NCBI RefSeq assembly: GCF_000381765.1
Contig: NZ_KB907074.1
Location: 434,001 to 498,000, forward strand
DNA: 64,000 nt
Direction of reading: 5' to 3'
DNA from: [Zimmermannella] faecalis ATCC 13722
GTDB taxonomy: Bacteria > Actinomycetota > Actinomycetes > Actinomycetales > Microbacteriaceae
A program made the position numbers and the translations under genes. Numbering within the stretch: position 1 is the stretch's first letter; each line of letters begins with the position of its first letter. Shown piece by piece: positions 21,392 through 30,192 of this stretch. Under the pieces are notes generated by a model. It did no database searches. It was not told the origin of the DNA and worked only from the letters and a program-made list of their open reading frames with translations.

Positions 21392-22369
21392 TCACACGCC
21401 AGCGAACGGACCCGACCCCTCCCCCTCGTCGGAGAGCACTCGCGGCGAACCGACGAGCTTCGGATCGGGCTGCACGGCGACCGATCGGTCTTTGCCCGGA
21501 TACTCGAACTGCGCGAGCACGAATCGCATCGCCTCGAGCCGGGCTCGTTTCTTGTCATTGGACTTGATGACGGTCCAGGGCGACTCGGCCGTGTCGGTGT
21601 AGAAGAACATCGCCTCTTTCGCTGCCGTGTACTCGTCCCACTTGTCGAGGGACGCGAGGTCGGTCGGTGAAAGCTTCCACTGCCGCACTGGGTCGTCACG
21701 GCGCGCGGCAAAGCGCGCGAGCTGTTCCGCGCGGCCAACCGAGAACCAAAACTTGACGAGGTGAATGCCGCTATTCACGAGCATCCGCTCGAACTCCGGC
21801 GCAGACCGGGTGAACTCGAGATACTGCGTTGGTGTGCAGTACCCCATGACGCGTTCAACGCCTGCCCGGTTGTACCAAGAACGGTCGAAGAGCACGATCT
21901 CACCTGCGGAGGGAAGATGCTCAACGTAGCGCTGGAAGTACCACTGCGTTGACTCCTTCTCGGTCGGTTTCTCGAGCGCGACCGTCCGCGCGCCACGTGG
22001 GTTGAGGTGCTCCATGAACCGCTTAATCGCGCCGCCCTTGCCCGCGGCATCACGCCCCTCGAATAGGATGACGACTTTCTCCCCCGATTCCTTGACCCAG
22101 GTCTGCAGCTTGAGCAACTCGATCTGCAGCAGCCGCTTCTGTCGTTCGTAGACCGCGCGCGTGAGCTTGCGACTGTACGGATACCCCTGCTTCCATGCGT
22201 CATCGCTGACCAAGTGCTGCTCGGCAAGCTCGGCAAACTCATCGCCCGCGGGTGAGGTCTCTGGCACGCCGGCCCGGTTGAGCCGATACGTGCGCGACTT
22301 CGACGACTTGGTTGCTGGCGACGCGGCCTTGCGTGCCTTCTCCTGCGTGGTCTTCGTTGGGTCACTCAT
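21392..22369 (-). CDS. polyphosphate kinase 2 family protein
   Basis: 325 aa. The P-loop reads FEGRDAAGKGGAIKRF, and the second conserved block is VLFDRSWYNRAGVERVMGYC; the lid and C-terminal DRSVAVQ-type tail match PPK2. These enzymes move phosphate between polyphosphate and GDP/ADP or AMP; the nucleotide preference cannot be read here. A basic, Ser/Thr-rich N-terminal extension of about 30 residues precedes the domain. GAGGAAA lies just before the ATG. It stands alone between rpsO and metB. Confidence 0.93.
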   Translation of the reverse strand: MSDPTKTTQEKARKAASPATKSSKSRTYRLNRAGVPETSPAGDEFAELAEQHLVSDDAWKQGYPYSRKLTRAVYERQKRLLQIELLKLQTWVKESGEKVVILFEGRDAAGKGGAIKRFMEHLNPRGARTVALEKPTEKESTQWYFQRYVEHLPSAGEIVLFDRSWYNRAGVERVMGYCTPTQYLEFTRSAPEFERMLVNSGIHLVKFWFSVGRAEQLARFAARRDDPVRQWKLSPTDLASLDKWDEYTAAKEAMFFYTDTAESPWTVIKSNDKKRARLEAMRFVLAQFEYPGKDRSVAVQPDPKLVGSPRVLSDEGEGSGPFAGV

Positions 22370-22465
22370 GGGGTTTCCTCGGCGTCGTGCGGAGCGAATG
22401 GGGAGACGGATTCAGAATACGGGCAGGCGCGCGCCGATGCGCCCGCCGGCCATTGCTGGAAAATC

Positions 22466-22502
22466 ACCTGTGCCCCGTGTCTACACGACACGGGGCACAG
22501 GT
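22466..22502 (-). terminator. rpsO intrinsic terminator
   Basis: A perfect 16-bp stem (22466-22481 with 22487-22502) with loop TACAC lies 33 nt after the rpsO stop. In the rpsO RNA sense it is followed by GTGATTTTCC, a short U-run. It could work in both directions but only minus-strand genes flank it. Confidence 0.8.
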
Positions 22503-22535
22503 ACACGTGCTTCGGCTACGCCGAGCGGCGCAAGG

Positions 22536-22805
22536 CTATCGGCGCAGGCCGAGGCGCTCGATGAGCGCACGGTAACGCTCGATGTCGACGTCGGTCAGGT
22601 ACTTGAGCAGACGACGACGCTGACCCACGAGCAGCAGGAGGCCACGACGCGAGTGGTAGTCGTGCTTGTGCTGCTTGAGGTGCTCGGTGAGCTCGGTGAT
22701 GCGTGCGCTCAGCAGCGCAACCTGCACCTCGGGGCTCCCGGTGTCGCCCTCGTGCGTGGCGTACTCGGCGATGATCGACTGCTTCTTTTCTGCGTTCAGT
22801 GCCAT
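22536..22805 (-). CDS. rpsO: 30S ribosomal protein S15
   Basis: 89 aa, the standard length. Starts [70 protein letters not shown], which is unmistakable S15. It binds the central domain of 16S rRNA early in 30S assembly. It is monocistronic here, ended by a strong terminator; in many bacteria pnp follows directly. A hairpin in its leader may serve autoregulation. Confidence 0.99.
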   Translation of the reverse strand: MALNAEKKQSIIAEYATHEGDTGSPEVQVALLSARITELTEHLKQHKHDYHSRRGLLLLVGQRRRLLKYLTDVDIERYRALIERLGLRR

Positions 22806-22837
22806 TGGCGTTGAGCCCCTTTCGTTCGCTGCGCGGC

Positions 22838-22860
22838 GTCACTCGGTGAGTTTGAGTGAC
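22838..22860 (-). promoter_or_regulatory. hairpin in the rpsO 5' leader
   Basis: Perfect 7-bp stem GTCACTC/GAGTGAC with a 9-nt loop, about 33-55 nt before the rpsO ATG and upstream of its AAAGGGG ribosome binding site. S15 genes are often autoregulated through leader RNA structures; whether this is one is inference. Confidence 0.4.
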
Positions 22861-22927
22861 TCTCTGGATCCGCGGCCGGTTTCACGGCAACCTGGAAATG
22901 TTAGCACGACGGGGCCCTGCGCGGGGG

Positions 22928-23296
22928 CTACTTTGCGCCGAGCAGGTCAATCACGAAGATCAGCGTGCGCCCCGAGAGCGGGTGTCCCTGGCCAGCCTCG
23001 CCGTACGCGAGCGACGGCGGCACGGTGAGCTTCCGTCGGCCGCCGACCTTCATGCCCGGAATGCCGAGCTGCCAGCCCTTCACGAGCATGGCGAGGGGGA
23101 ACTCGATCGACTGGCCGCGCGACCACGACGAGTCGAACTCGTCACCCGACTCGTAGTCGACGCCGAGGTAGTGCACCTCAACGGTTCCGCCGGCCTGCGC
23201 CTCTGCACCGTCGCCGACGACGATGTCTTCAATCTCGAGCTCGGTGGGAGCCGGGCCTTCAGGGAATTCGATTTCGGGCTTGCTGAGTTCAGTCAT
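22928..23296 (-). CDS. FKBP-type peptidyl-prolyl cis-trans isomerase
   Basis: 122 aa. The FKBP core is complete: VHYLGVDYESGDEFDSSWSRGQSIEFPLAMLVKGWQLGIPGMKVGGRRKLTVPPSLAYGEAG ... LIFVIDLL. No signal peptide, so cytosolic folding help is likely. The ATG overlaps the PrsW-like gene's end by 4 nt. Confidence 0.96.
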   Translation of the reverse strand: MTELSKPEIEFPEGPAPTELEIEDIVVGDGAEAQAGGTVEVHYLGVDYESGDEFDSSWSRGQSIEFPLAMLVKGWQLGIPGMKVGGRRKLTVPPSLAYGEAGQGHPLSGRTLIFVIDLLGAK

Positions 23297-24483
23297 GCCT
23301 TCGATCGAACCATATCTTGCAGGTCTTTTCTGTCACGGCGAGTCACGGCGAGCAGCGTCTTTTCGATCGAGCGACGATGCGGGTCGCGCTTGTCGATCGA
23401 CGCGTGCTCGCGCGCGAACGCGAGTTTGGTCGCATCCTCGACAAAGTTCTTCATCGCCCGACCCTGCTCGGGCGACTGCTGCCGCGCCCAGTGAATTGCC
23501 TTCTTGCGAAGCTCCCAGTTCGTGATCATTTCGACCTCTGATGAGGTGAACCACCCCGCGCGTCGGTACTCGTCAAGCCGGTTTCGGATCACCTGTCGGT
23601 CGCGATGCTGCAGCTGCATCAGCAGCCAGCCGAACACGAGGAAGAGCGGGAGCTGGAACACTCCGTACGAGATGATCCACGCGAACGGGTTCGATGTGTC
23701 GACGCCGATGAGTGGCAGCAGGTAGATGCTCGCGCCGTTCCAGAACGCGTGCAGACCAACCGCCATGATCAACCCGGCCACGCCCGCGACCGCGAACTGC
23801 AACACGCTGCGCTGCTGTGCCGCCCATCCCAGGGCGAGCCCGATGACGCCCGTGAACATCACGTGCGCAAAGGGCGAGAGAATTCCCCGCACAACGAGCA
23901 GCCAGACGAAGTCGAGGCCCGTCGAGCCCGACGAGGCGAAGTACACGATGTTTTCGGTGAACGCGAACCCTGCACCGATGACAGCGGCATAGACGAAACC
24001 GTCGAGCGGGCCGTTAACCTCCCGCCACGCGATGATGAGCAGCACGGCGACACCGATCCCCTTCACGAGCTCTTCGACGAGGGGCCCCTGCAAGAGAATC
24101 GACCACGCGGCGAGCCCGACCGAGTCACGCGCGTACGTGCTCGTCACCTCGAGCAGGAAGTTGCCAACCGTGAGGGTGCCGAGAATCGAGGCGCCGGCGC
24201 CGTACACGAAGCACAGAATGAGCAGGATGGGCGGCTCGGGTTCCCAGCGGTCGAGGAAATGCACCGCGACGATGACGATGGTGAGTGGGATGAGCGCCGG
24301 AATCGCCATCACGATCGCCGAGAGTTGCCAGTTGACGAGGAGCCAGCCGACGGCGATCAGGCCGAGCGTGAGCACGATCGACAGCACGAGCATCCAGACG
24401 AATGGACCCCGGCGGTCACGCGGGAGCCGCAGTGGCACTTTGGTCGTTCCGCCAGCGGCCGCGGGGAGGTCTTTCGTAGGCAT
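23293..24483 (-). CDS. PrsW-family intramembrane metalloprotease-like protein
   Basis: 396 aa from ATG 24481-24483. At least eight hydrophobic segments. The PrsW-type motifs are present: EELVKG (GPLVEELVKGIGVAV), FAFTENIVYF, a histidine in SPFAHVMFTGVIG and another in GLHAFWNGA. The soluble C-terminal 90 residues are charged. PrsW cleaves membrane-bound anti-sigma factors in Bacillus; the substrate here is unknown. The start is supported by TACGCT 6 nt upstream and by the short divergent gap to the YtxH-like gene. Confidence 0.9.
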   Translation of the reverse strand: MPTKDLPAAAGGTTKVPLRLPRDRRGPFVWMLVLSIVLTLGLIAVGWLLVNWQLSAIVMAIPALIPLTIVIVAVHFLDRWEPEPPILLILCFVYGAGASILGTLTVGNFLLEVTSTYARDSVGLAAWSILLQGPLVEELVKGIGVAVLLIIAWREVNGPLDGFVYAAVIGAGFAFTENIVYFASSGSTGLDFVWLLVVRGILSPFAHVMFTGVIGLALGWAAQQRSVLQFAVAGVAGLIMAVGLHAFWNGASIYLLPLIGVDTSNPFAWIISYGVFQLPLFLVFGWLLMQLQHRDRQVIRNRLDEYRRAGWFTSSEVEMITNWELRKKAIHWARQQSPEQGRAMKNFVEDATKLAFAREHASIDKRDPHRRSIEKTLLAVTRRDRKDLQDMVRSKA

Positions 24484-24489
24484 CCGCCC

Positions 24490-24495
24490 AGCGTA
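24490..24495 (-). promoter_or_regulatory. candidate -10 for leaderless PrsW-like gene
   Basis: TACGCT, 6 nt before the ATG, in a 42-bp divergent intergenic region that also holds the opposite promoter element. Confidence 0.45.
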
Positions 24496-24512
24496 GTTGC
24501 TCCCCCGCCGGG

Positions 24513-24518
24513 TAGATT
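24513..24518 (+). promoter_or_regulatory. candidate -10 for the YtxH-like gene
   Basis: TAGATT, 7 nt before the ATG of the plus-strand gene; faces away from the PrsW-gene element 17 bp away. Confidence 0.45.
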
Positions 24519-24525
24519 GAAGAAC

Positions 24526-24975
24526 ATGAAGCGTGCCATGTTTGTCGTCGGAGCTGCCCTCGGATTCGTGCTCGGCGCCCGCGCCGGTCGCGGTCGCTAC
24601 GAGCAGATCAAGTCGACTGCGCAGACGGTCGCCGACTCCCCCGCCGCGAAGAACACCGTCGGCGCCGCACAGCAGGGACTCGACGTCGCGGTCGACGCGC
24701 TCCACCGAGCGACGGGCCGGGTGACCGAGACGTCGCGCGAGATCCCGGCGCGCATTGTGCACACCACGGAGTCGCTCCGCAGCGAGATCAACTCTCGCGC
24801 CGAGTCACTGCGCCAGGAGATCACCGAGGCGAACGAGCGCACGCGACAGCGCCAGGCCGAGACGGTGCTGAGCGCTGGCGATCTGCGCGACGGTGCCCTC
24901 GACGACCTCGGCGATAACGACGACGACGCCATGCTCGATGAGCATGGCGCCGACGATCGCAACCTGAACGAGTAA
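24526..24975 (+). CDS. YtxH-like membrane-anchored protein
   Basis: 149 aa, one of few plus-strand genes. Starts MKRAMFVVGAALGFVLGARAGRGRYEQIK, a single short hydrophobic anchor followed by the RYEQIK pattern of YtxH-domain proteins. The rest is a long, charged, probably coiled-coil helix ending in a very acidic tail (DDLGDNDDDAM...). Related proteins are tied to stress responses, but function is not established. It is convergent with aspA, with 5 bp between the stops, and divergent from the PrsW-like gene. Confidence 0.82.
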   Translation: MKRAMFVVGAALGFVLGARAGRGRYEQIKSTAQTVADSPAAKNTVGAAQQGLDVAVDALHRATGRVTETSREIPARIVHTTESLRSEINSRAESLRQEITEANERTRQRQAETVLSAGDLRDGALDDLGDNDDDAMLDEHGADDRNLNE

Positions 24976-24980
24976 TCGCC

Positions 24981-26501
24981 CTAGTTCGCGGGCTCCTGAA
25001 TGTGGCCCGCGAGCTGCTTCGGGTCGAGCGAATCGATGCGGCGCTCCTGCTCCGCGATCTCCTCGGCCGTGAGCGAGCCGACGCTGGTCGGCTCGGGGAA
25101 CTTGCCCGCGAGCGCCTCGGGCTGCAGCAGCTGGGTGACCCGCTCACGGTCGAGCAGCCCCTCGGCAACGACGAGGTCGGCGACGTTCTCGTGGCTCGCG
25201 AGCGCCTGCTTCGCGATCTTCGAGGCGGCGGCGTAGCCGATCACGGGGTTGAGCGCGGTGATGAGGCCGACCGACGCGGCCACCTGCGCCTCGGTCTTGT
25301 CTGCGTTGGCGGTGATTCCCGCGATGCAGTTGACCCGGAGTGTGCGCATCGCGCGGCGCAGCCACGTCGAGTTCTGCATGATCGTGTGCATCATGACCGG
25401 TTCGAATGCGTTGAGCTGCAGCTGGCCCGCCTCGGAGGCGAACGCGACGGTGACGTCGGAGCCCGCGATGACGAACGCGACCTGGCTCACGGCTTCGGGG
25501 ATCACGGGGTTGACCTTGCCCGGCATGATCGACGAGCCCGCCTGGCGTGCGGGCAGGTTGATCTCGCCGAGACCGGCCTGCGGGCCCGACGACAGTAGAC
25601 GCAGGTCGTTACAGATCTTCGAGAGCTTCATCGCGGCACGCTTCATGACACTCGAGAGCGACATGAACACGCCCGTGTCGCTCGTCGCCTCGATGAGGTC
25701 GGTCGCGGTCACGAGGTTGTCGTACCCGGTGATCTCGCGCAAGTGGTTCATGATCGTCGCCGGGTATTCGGCGGGCGCGTTGATCCGCGTGCCGATCGCG
25801 GTCGCGCCGAGGTTGAGCTCGAGCAGCAGCGGCTCGACGTCCTTCAGGCGCTGGATGTCCTCGCCGACGGTGGTCGCGAAGCCGTGGAACTCCTGGCCGA
25901 GGGTCATCGGCACGGCGTCCTGCATCTGCGTGCGCCCGACCTTGAGGATGCTCTTGAACTCGAACGCCTTCTTCATGATCGAGTCTTGCAGCAGCTCGTA
26001 TTCGGCGATGAGGTTCTGCGTCGCGTGCACGAGGCCGAGTTTGACCGCCGACGGGTACGTGTCGTTGGTCGACTGCGAGGCGTTGACGTGGTCGTTCGGC
26101 GAGATGTACTCGTAATCGCCAAACGCGCGGCCCGCGAGCTCAAGCGCGCGGTTCGCGATGACCTCGTTGACGTTCATGTTCGAGCTCGTGCCCGCGCCGC
26201 CCTGAATCACGCCGACGATGAACTGGTCGTGCAGCTTGCCGTCGATGACGTCCTGGCAGGCGCGGTCGATGAGCTCTGCGCGCTCGGCATCGAGCACGCC
26301 GATGTCTCGGTTCGCGCGCGCGGCCGCCTGCTTCACCTGCGCAAAGGCGACGAGGAAGTCGGGATACACGCTGATCTGTCGCCGGGCAATGTCGAAGTTC
26401 TCGACCGCGCGGGCGGTGTTCACGCCCCAGTAGGCGTCGGCGGGAATCTGGATCTCGCCGATCGAGTCGCGTTCGATGCGGAACTGGTCAGACGTTGACA
26501 A
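24981..26501 (-). CDS. aspA: aspartate ammonia-lyase
   Basis: 506 aa. The fumarase/aspartase signature is GSSIMPGKVNPV. The aspartase-type block VIQGGAGTSSNMNVNEVIANRALEL and ISPNDHVNASQSTNDTYPS distinguish it from FumC, where QTGSGTQSNMN is usual. It deaminates aspartate to fumarate and ammonia. The start is TTG 26499-26501 with AAGGTGAG 6 nt upstream. The C-terminal extension (EIAEQERRIDSLDPKQLAGHIQ) is longer than in E. coli AspA. Confidence 0.93.
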   Translation of the reverse strand: MSTSDQFRIERDSIGEIQIPADAYWGVNTARAVENFDIARRQISVYPDFLVAFAQVKQAAARANRDIGVLDAERAELIDRACQDVIDGKLHDQFIVGVIQGGAGTSSNMNVNEVIANRALELAGRAFGDYEYISPNDHVNASQSTNDTYPSAVKLGLVHATQNLIAEYELLQDSIMKKAFEFKSILKVGRTQMQDAVPMTLGQEFHGFATTVGEDIQRLKDVEPLLLELNLGATAIGTRINAPAEYPATIMNHLREITGYDNLVTATDLIEATSDTGVFMSLSSVMKRAAMKLSKICNDLRLLSSGPQAGLGEINLPARQAGSSIMPGKVNPVIPEAVSQVAFVIAGSDVTVAFASEAGQLQLNAFEPVMMHTIMQNSTWLRRAMRTLRVNCIAGITANADKTEAQVAASVGLITALNPVIGYAAASKIAKQALASHENVADLVVAEGLLDRERVTQLLQPEALAGKFPEPTSVGSLTAEEIAEQERRIDSLDPKQLAGHIQEPAN

Positions 26502-26635
26502 TGTGCACTCACCTTCGTTGCGTTGTGGCTCCGATGCCTTCGGCTACAAGCATAGGGTGAAGGGCATTCGTTTTAGCAACCCTGTCGGACAACTTGCCCT
26601 CTGACCAAAGTTCTCGGTGCAAAAACGCCCGTCAG

Positions 26636-28795
26636 TTACGCATCGCTCCCCTGCTGGAAGGCCCGCAGGCGTTCAAGCAGCATGTTCACAATCGCCTCGA
26701 CCTGGATGCTGTCGCTCGCGGTCTCGCCCTCGTCGCTTCCTTCGAGCGCACGCGCCGCGAGGCCCTGCTTCGCGTCGATGAGCTCGGCGACGTGCGCGTC
26801 GACCGTCTGCGAGGCGATGATGCGCCACGCGGTGACCGGGATCTCCTGGCCGATGCGGTGCACTCGGTCGATGGCCTGCGTCTGCTCGGCCGCGGTCCAG
26901 CTCAGCTCGGCGAGCACCACGTCGCTTGCGACCTGCAGGTTGATGCCGACGCCCGCGGCCATGAGCGAGCACACGATGACGCCAACCTCGGGGTCGTGCT
27001 GGAACGCATCGATCGCCCGGTCGCGCTGCGCCGTGGTTTGATCGCCGCGAATGTGCACTGTCTTGATGCCCTCGGCCGCGAACACCTCTTCGGCCCGGTC
27101 CATCGCTTCGATGTGCTTCGCGAAGAACACGACCTTGCCGGCCGAGTGCGCGAGCTGCGCCGTGTATTCGGCGGCGAGGCGCGACTTCGCGATACCGATG
27201 CGGTGGAGCATCGAGAAGATCGAGTCGCCGGCGCTCGAGGCCTTCGATTCCTCGACTTCCTGCCTGGCGAGCAGGCGAATTCGCTCCTCGTCGATCGTCG
27301 TGGCCGGCAGCTGCGCGGCCGTAAGCATCCGGGCGTAGCGGGCGAGCAAGCGGTCGATGAGCAACCGCTCGGCGCGGCGAATCGACGCGCCCTCTTCGGT
27401 GTCGAGCTCGACGGGCATATCGACGATGCGCTTCGAGGGCATCGACTTCGCGACGTCGACCTTGCGGCGACGCACGATGCCGAGGTCGATCACCGCACGA
27501 CGGGCTGCTGCGGCGAAGCCCGGGTCGCTCGGCACGAGCCCGGTCTCGTCGAGCGCGTCGAGCAGCACCGGTGTCGGCTTGCCGTCTTTGAGCCAGCCGA
27601 GGAACTGCCAGATCGTGCGGAAGTCGTCGACGTCGTTGATGAGTGGCGTACCGGTGAGCGCCATCAAGAGCGGGTCGTGGCCGCGCACCCGGTCTCGCAC
27701 GAGATCCGCGAGCTGCAGAACGAGCCGCGAACGCTGCGAGGTGGGGTTCTTGATGAAGTGCGCCTCGTCGACAACGATGCCGCGCAGGCCGATGCGCTGC
27801 AGCCATCCGATGTGCCGGTCGAGAATCTCGTAGTTGACGATGAACACGTCGCTGAACGCATCGATGTCGTCACCATCGCCGCTGATGATCGTCGCGCGTC
27901 GGGTCGGCGTCCACTGCTTCACCTCGTGCGCCCAGTTCGTCTTCACGACGTTCGGCACGACGCACAGGAGCGGATACGCGTCTGCCACCGATGCGGAAAG
28001 TACAGCCTGAGCAGTCTTCCCGAGGCCGGGCTCGTCGGCCAGCAGGATCGAGCGCTGGCCAAGGCGCACCGCCTCGATGAGCTGCGCCTGGTGCGGCATG
28101 AGTTCGAGCGACGATGGCGAAACGCGGTCGAACCGCGGCGCGTCGGGCAGCTCCATCGAGGCGATGCCGCCGCCGGCGCCGGTCGCAAATGCCTTGAGCA
28201 GTGGGCCAGTGAGCTCCCAGTTTCGCAGCTGGCTGTAGTGCTGGCCCGCCGGGCGCAGGTTCGCGAGGTTGGGCGATAGGAACGGGTTCGAGCGCACACG
28301 CGCCTTCACGCTCGTCGGCAGCACCTGCCGCTCGCGGATGTTCTCGGGCAGCAACACCTGCTGCGTCGGCTGCTCGGGCACGACCTCCCGGTCGACCACC
28401 ATCTCGACGCCGCCGGCGAAGAGCATCTGCTTGCGCAGGTCGCGCGCCTGCTGCGTCGTTGGCGCATCGGCCTTGAGCAGCTGCATCAGCGACGTGTCGT
28501 ACACGGCCGTCTTCGCGAGAATCGCGCCGAGGCCCTCGAGCCGCTTCAGCGACTCGGCCCGCTCCCCCGCCGAAATGCTCTGATCCTCCTTGAGCCGAGC
28601 CCGCTCCTCACGCATGAGGAGCCCAACCACCTGAAACTTCGTGCGCATAGACGGCGACATGCTGCCGCGCTTCGCGGCCGATTCAACCTCGCGTGCCGCC
28701 TTCGCGAGCTGCGGAATCACGCCCGTGTTGTCGGCCTTCGAGCGGCGACGACGGCTTGCCTGGGCATTCATGTGCGTGTGCGACTTCGGCGACAT
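26636..28795 (-). CDS. SNF2-type DEAD/DEAH-box ATPase
   Basis: 719 aa. RecA-like core: motif I LLADEPGLGKTAQAVL (about 251-266), motif II VVDEAHFIKN (DEAH, 343-346), motif III ALTGTPL, and in the second lobe MAAGVGINLQVASDVVLAELSWTAAEQTQAIDRVHRIGQ (motifs V and VI of the SNF2 family). The N-terminal 230 residues are charged, mostly helical and unrelated to known domains I could name; no nuclease or methylase domain is present. It translocates on dsDNA rather than unwinding, by family precedent. ATG 28793-28795 follows AAGGAGG closely; ATG 28769-28771 is an alternative. Confidence 0.9.
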   Translation of the reverse strand: MSPKSHTHMNAQASRRRRSKADNTGVIPQLAKAAREVESAAKRGSMSPSMRTKFQVVGLLMREERARLKEDQSISAGERAESLKRLEGLGAILAKTAVYDTSLMQLLKADAPTTQQARDLRKQMLFAGGVEMVVDREVVPEQPTQQVLLPENIRERQVLPTSVKARVRSNPFLSPNLANLRPAGQHYSQLRNWELTGPLLKAFATGAGGGIASMELPDAPRFDRVSPSSLELMPHQAQLIEAVRLGQRSILLADEPGLGKTAQAVLSASVADAYPLLCVVPNVVKTNWAHEVKQWTPTRRATIISGDGDDIDAFSDVFIVNYEILDRHIGWLQRIGLRGIVVDEAHFIKNPTSQRSRLVLQLADLVRDRVRGHDPLLMALTGTPLINDVDDFRTIWQFLGWLKDGKPTPVLLDALDETGLVPSDPGFAAAARRAVIDLGIVRRRKVDVAKSMPSKRIVDMPVELDTEEGASIRRAERLLIDRLLARYARMLTAAQLPATTIDEERIRLLARQEVEESKASSAGDSIFSMLHRIGIAKSRLAAEYTAQLAHSAGKVVFFAKHIEAMDRAEEVFAAEGIKTVHIRGDQTTAQRDRAIDAFQHDPEVGVIVCSLMAAGVGINLQVASDVVLAELSWTAAEQTQAIDRVHRIGQEIPVTAWRIIASQTVDAHVAELIDAKQGLAARALEGSDEGETASDSIQVEAIVNMLLERLRAFQQGSDA

Positions 28796-28963
28796 GCGCC
28801 TCCTTCAACAGGTGGAACTCCGAGCGACAATGGTCGACTCAAAGGTGACTTCAGAACGTCGGGGGCCGGGCGACGGAACATGCAGAGATCCGAATACGCG
28901 GGGCGTCGCGACCAGCTTACCCGAATCGCGCCCGCGCGACCCAGAGTCCAACTGACGGAGTGC

Positions 28964-28969
28964 CATAAT
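28964..28969 (+). promoter_or_regulatory. candidate -10 for the MDMPI-fold gene
   Basis: CATAAT, one base from TATAAT, 7 nt before the GTG; no ribosome binding site. Suggests a leaderless mRNA. Confidence 0.45.
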
Positions 28970-28976
28970 TACCCGT

Positions 28977-29639
28977 GTGACGCCCAACCCACCCGAGCAG
29001 CCCGCCGCATCCGGACCCTACTCGCGCCCCGCAGCGCGCACGACGGGTGATTGGAGCGCGCATGTCGCGACCTCGATCGATCGGCTGGCCGACCTGCTCG
29101 AGGGACTAAACGAGGCGGAGTGGGAGGCGCCGAGCCTCTGCGAGGGCTGGCGGGTGCGCGACGTTGCCGGTCACGTGATTTGGCGACTCGGCGGCACGAC
29201 GAGCGACATGGTCGGCTCGGGGTTCGCGACGCTCGCGCGCAAGGGCTTCAACTTCAATCGTGTCGTCGCTGACCTCGCACGCGAGCAGGCCGCGGCACCC
29301 ACCGAGGTGCTCGTTGAGCAGTTGCGCGCAATCGCGACGAGCAAGCTCGCTGGCGATACTCGCGTCGGCATCATCGAACTCACCGAGGCGGTCGTCCACG
29401 CCTACGACGTCACCGAAGCGCTCGGGGTTCCGCTGCGCCTCAGCCCGCGGTCAACCGGTTCGGTCGCGCTCGCGCGCACAAAGATGCCGCTCGGCGGCAA
29501 GTCGGTGCGCATCGTGAAGCGGCGCGCACTTCGGGCGACGGATGCGCGCTGGCAGATCGGCACGGGCGAACCGCTCGATGCAACAGCGGGCCAAATCATC
29601 ATGCACCTGTTCGGCCGACGCAGCCTGCCCGAGCACTGA
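28977..29639 (+). CDS. maleylpyruvate isomerase (MDMPI/DinB-fold) family protein
   Basis: 220 aa from GTG 28977-28979. The N-terminal four-helix MDMPI region has WEAPSLCEGWRVRDVAGHVIWRLGG, with the metal-type histidine in AGHV, and a later histidine in LTEAVVHAYDVTEALG. The C-terminus (GEPLDATAGQIIMHLFGRR) matches the usual family end. Relatives use mycothiol or act as unknown transferases, fitting an actinobacterium. It is divergent from the SNF2 gene and convergent with the accessory pair. Confidence 0.85.
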   Translation: MTPNPPEQPAASGPYSRPAARTTGDWSAHVATSIDRLADLLEGLNEAEWEAPSLCEGWRVRDVAGHVIWRLGGTTSDMVGSGFATLARKGFNFNRVVADLAREQAAAPTEVLVEQLRAIATSKLAGDTRVGIIELTEAVVHAYDVTEALGVPLRLSPRSTGSVALARTKMPLGGKSVRIVKRRALRATDARWQIGTGEPLDATAGQIIMHLFGRRSLPEH

Positions 29640-29660
29640 CGTCCCTTCGTCGCCGCGTTC

Positions 29661-30192
29661 CTAGATCATGTTCCAGGAGAGCATTGACTTCGCCGCGGCC
29701 CGTAGCTGGGCTTCGGGAAGCACGAGGCTATGCTCAACCGGGTCCAGCCGTCCCCAGCGCAGATGAAGTGTGACATCTCCGTCGACGAGGTCATGATCGA
29801 GGCCGAAGCCCAATGCAGCACGGTGACGGTATCGGTTCTCGGGCGTACCGTCCTCCCGATACAGGCGGGAGATCTTGGTCGTGCTGACCCAAACATCACG
29901 GGGGCGATGGATCGCAGATCCACATCGACAACGCGTCCTCATCGCCGATCTGCCTGGGCACGCGAGGAGGTCGCCGCTCAATGCGGCGCGACCCATCGCC
30001 TTCGGCCACTGCCCCGAAAAGGAACTCCACTCCGACAGGGGTCACCGAGAACGACGTACAGCGAAGCACCACACCCGGGCCCTCGGCCTTGAGATCCGGC
30101 ACGTCCCGAACGAACGCGGGTAGCGTGGGTGACTCAAGATTGATCCAGGCGTGGATGTCCATGTCGAGATTCCGGGAATCGTCGCTCGTCAT
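29661..30192 (-). pseudogene. unknown protein, interrupted by a one-base frameshift
   Basis: Reading from ATG 30190-30192, the first frame gives 98 residues and stops at 29896. Downstream a different minus frame continues as a credible protein (DVWVSTTKISRLYREDGTPENRYR...LPEAQLRAAAKSMLSWNMI) to TAG at 29661. The frames join if one base is removed from a run of five G at 29900-29904 (plus strand), giving DPSPRDVWVST and a 176-aa product whose total length fits exactly. This is therefore a recent frameshift or a homopolymer sequencing error. No family was recognised. The start overlaps the preceding gene by 4 nt, so the two formed one operon. Confidence 0.7.

Noticed and set aside
23605-24525. 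Plus-strand frame preceding the YtxH-like gene in the same phase
   Set aside because: This part is antisense to the PrsW-like gene; the real protein begins at ATG 24526, where composition and hydrophobic anchor appear.
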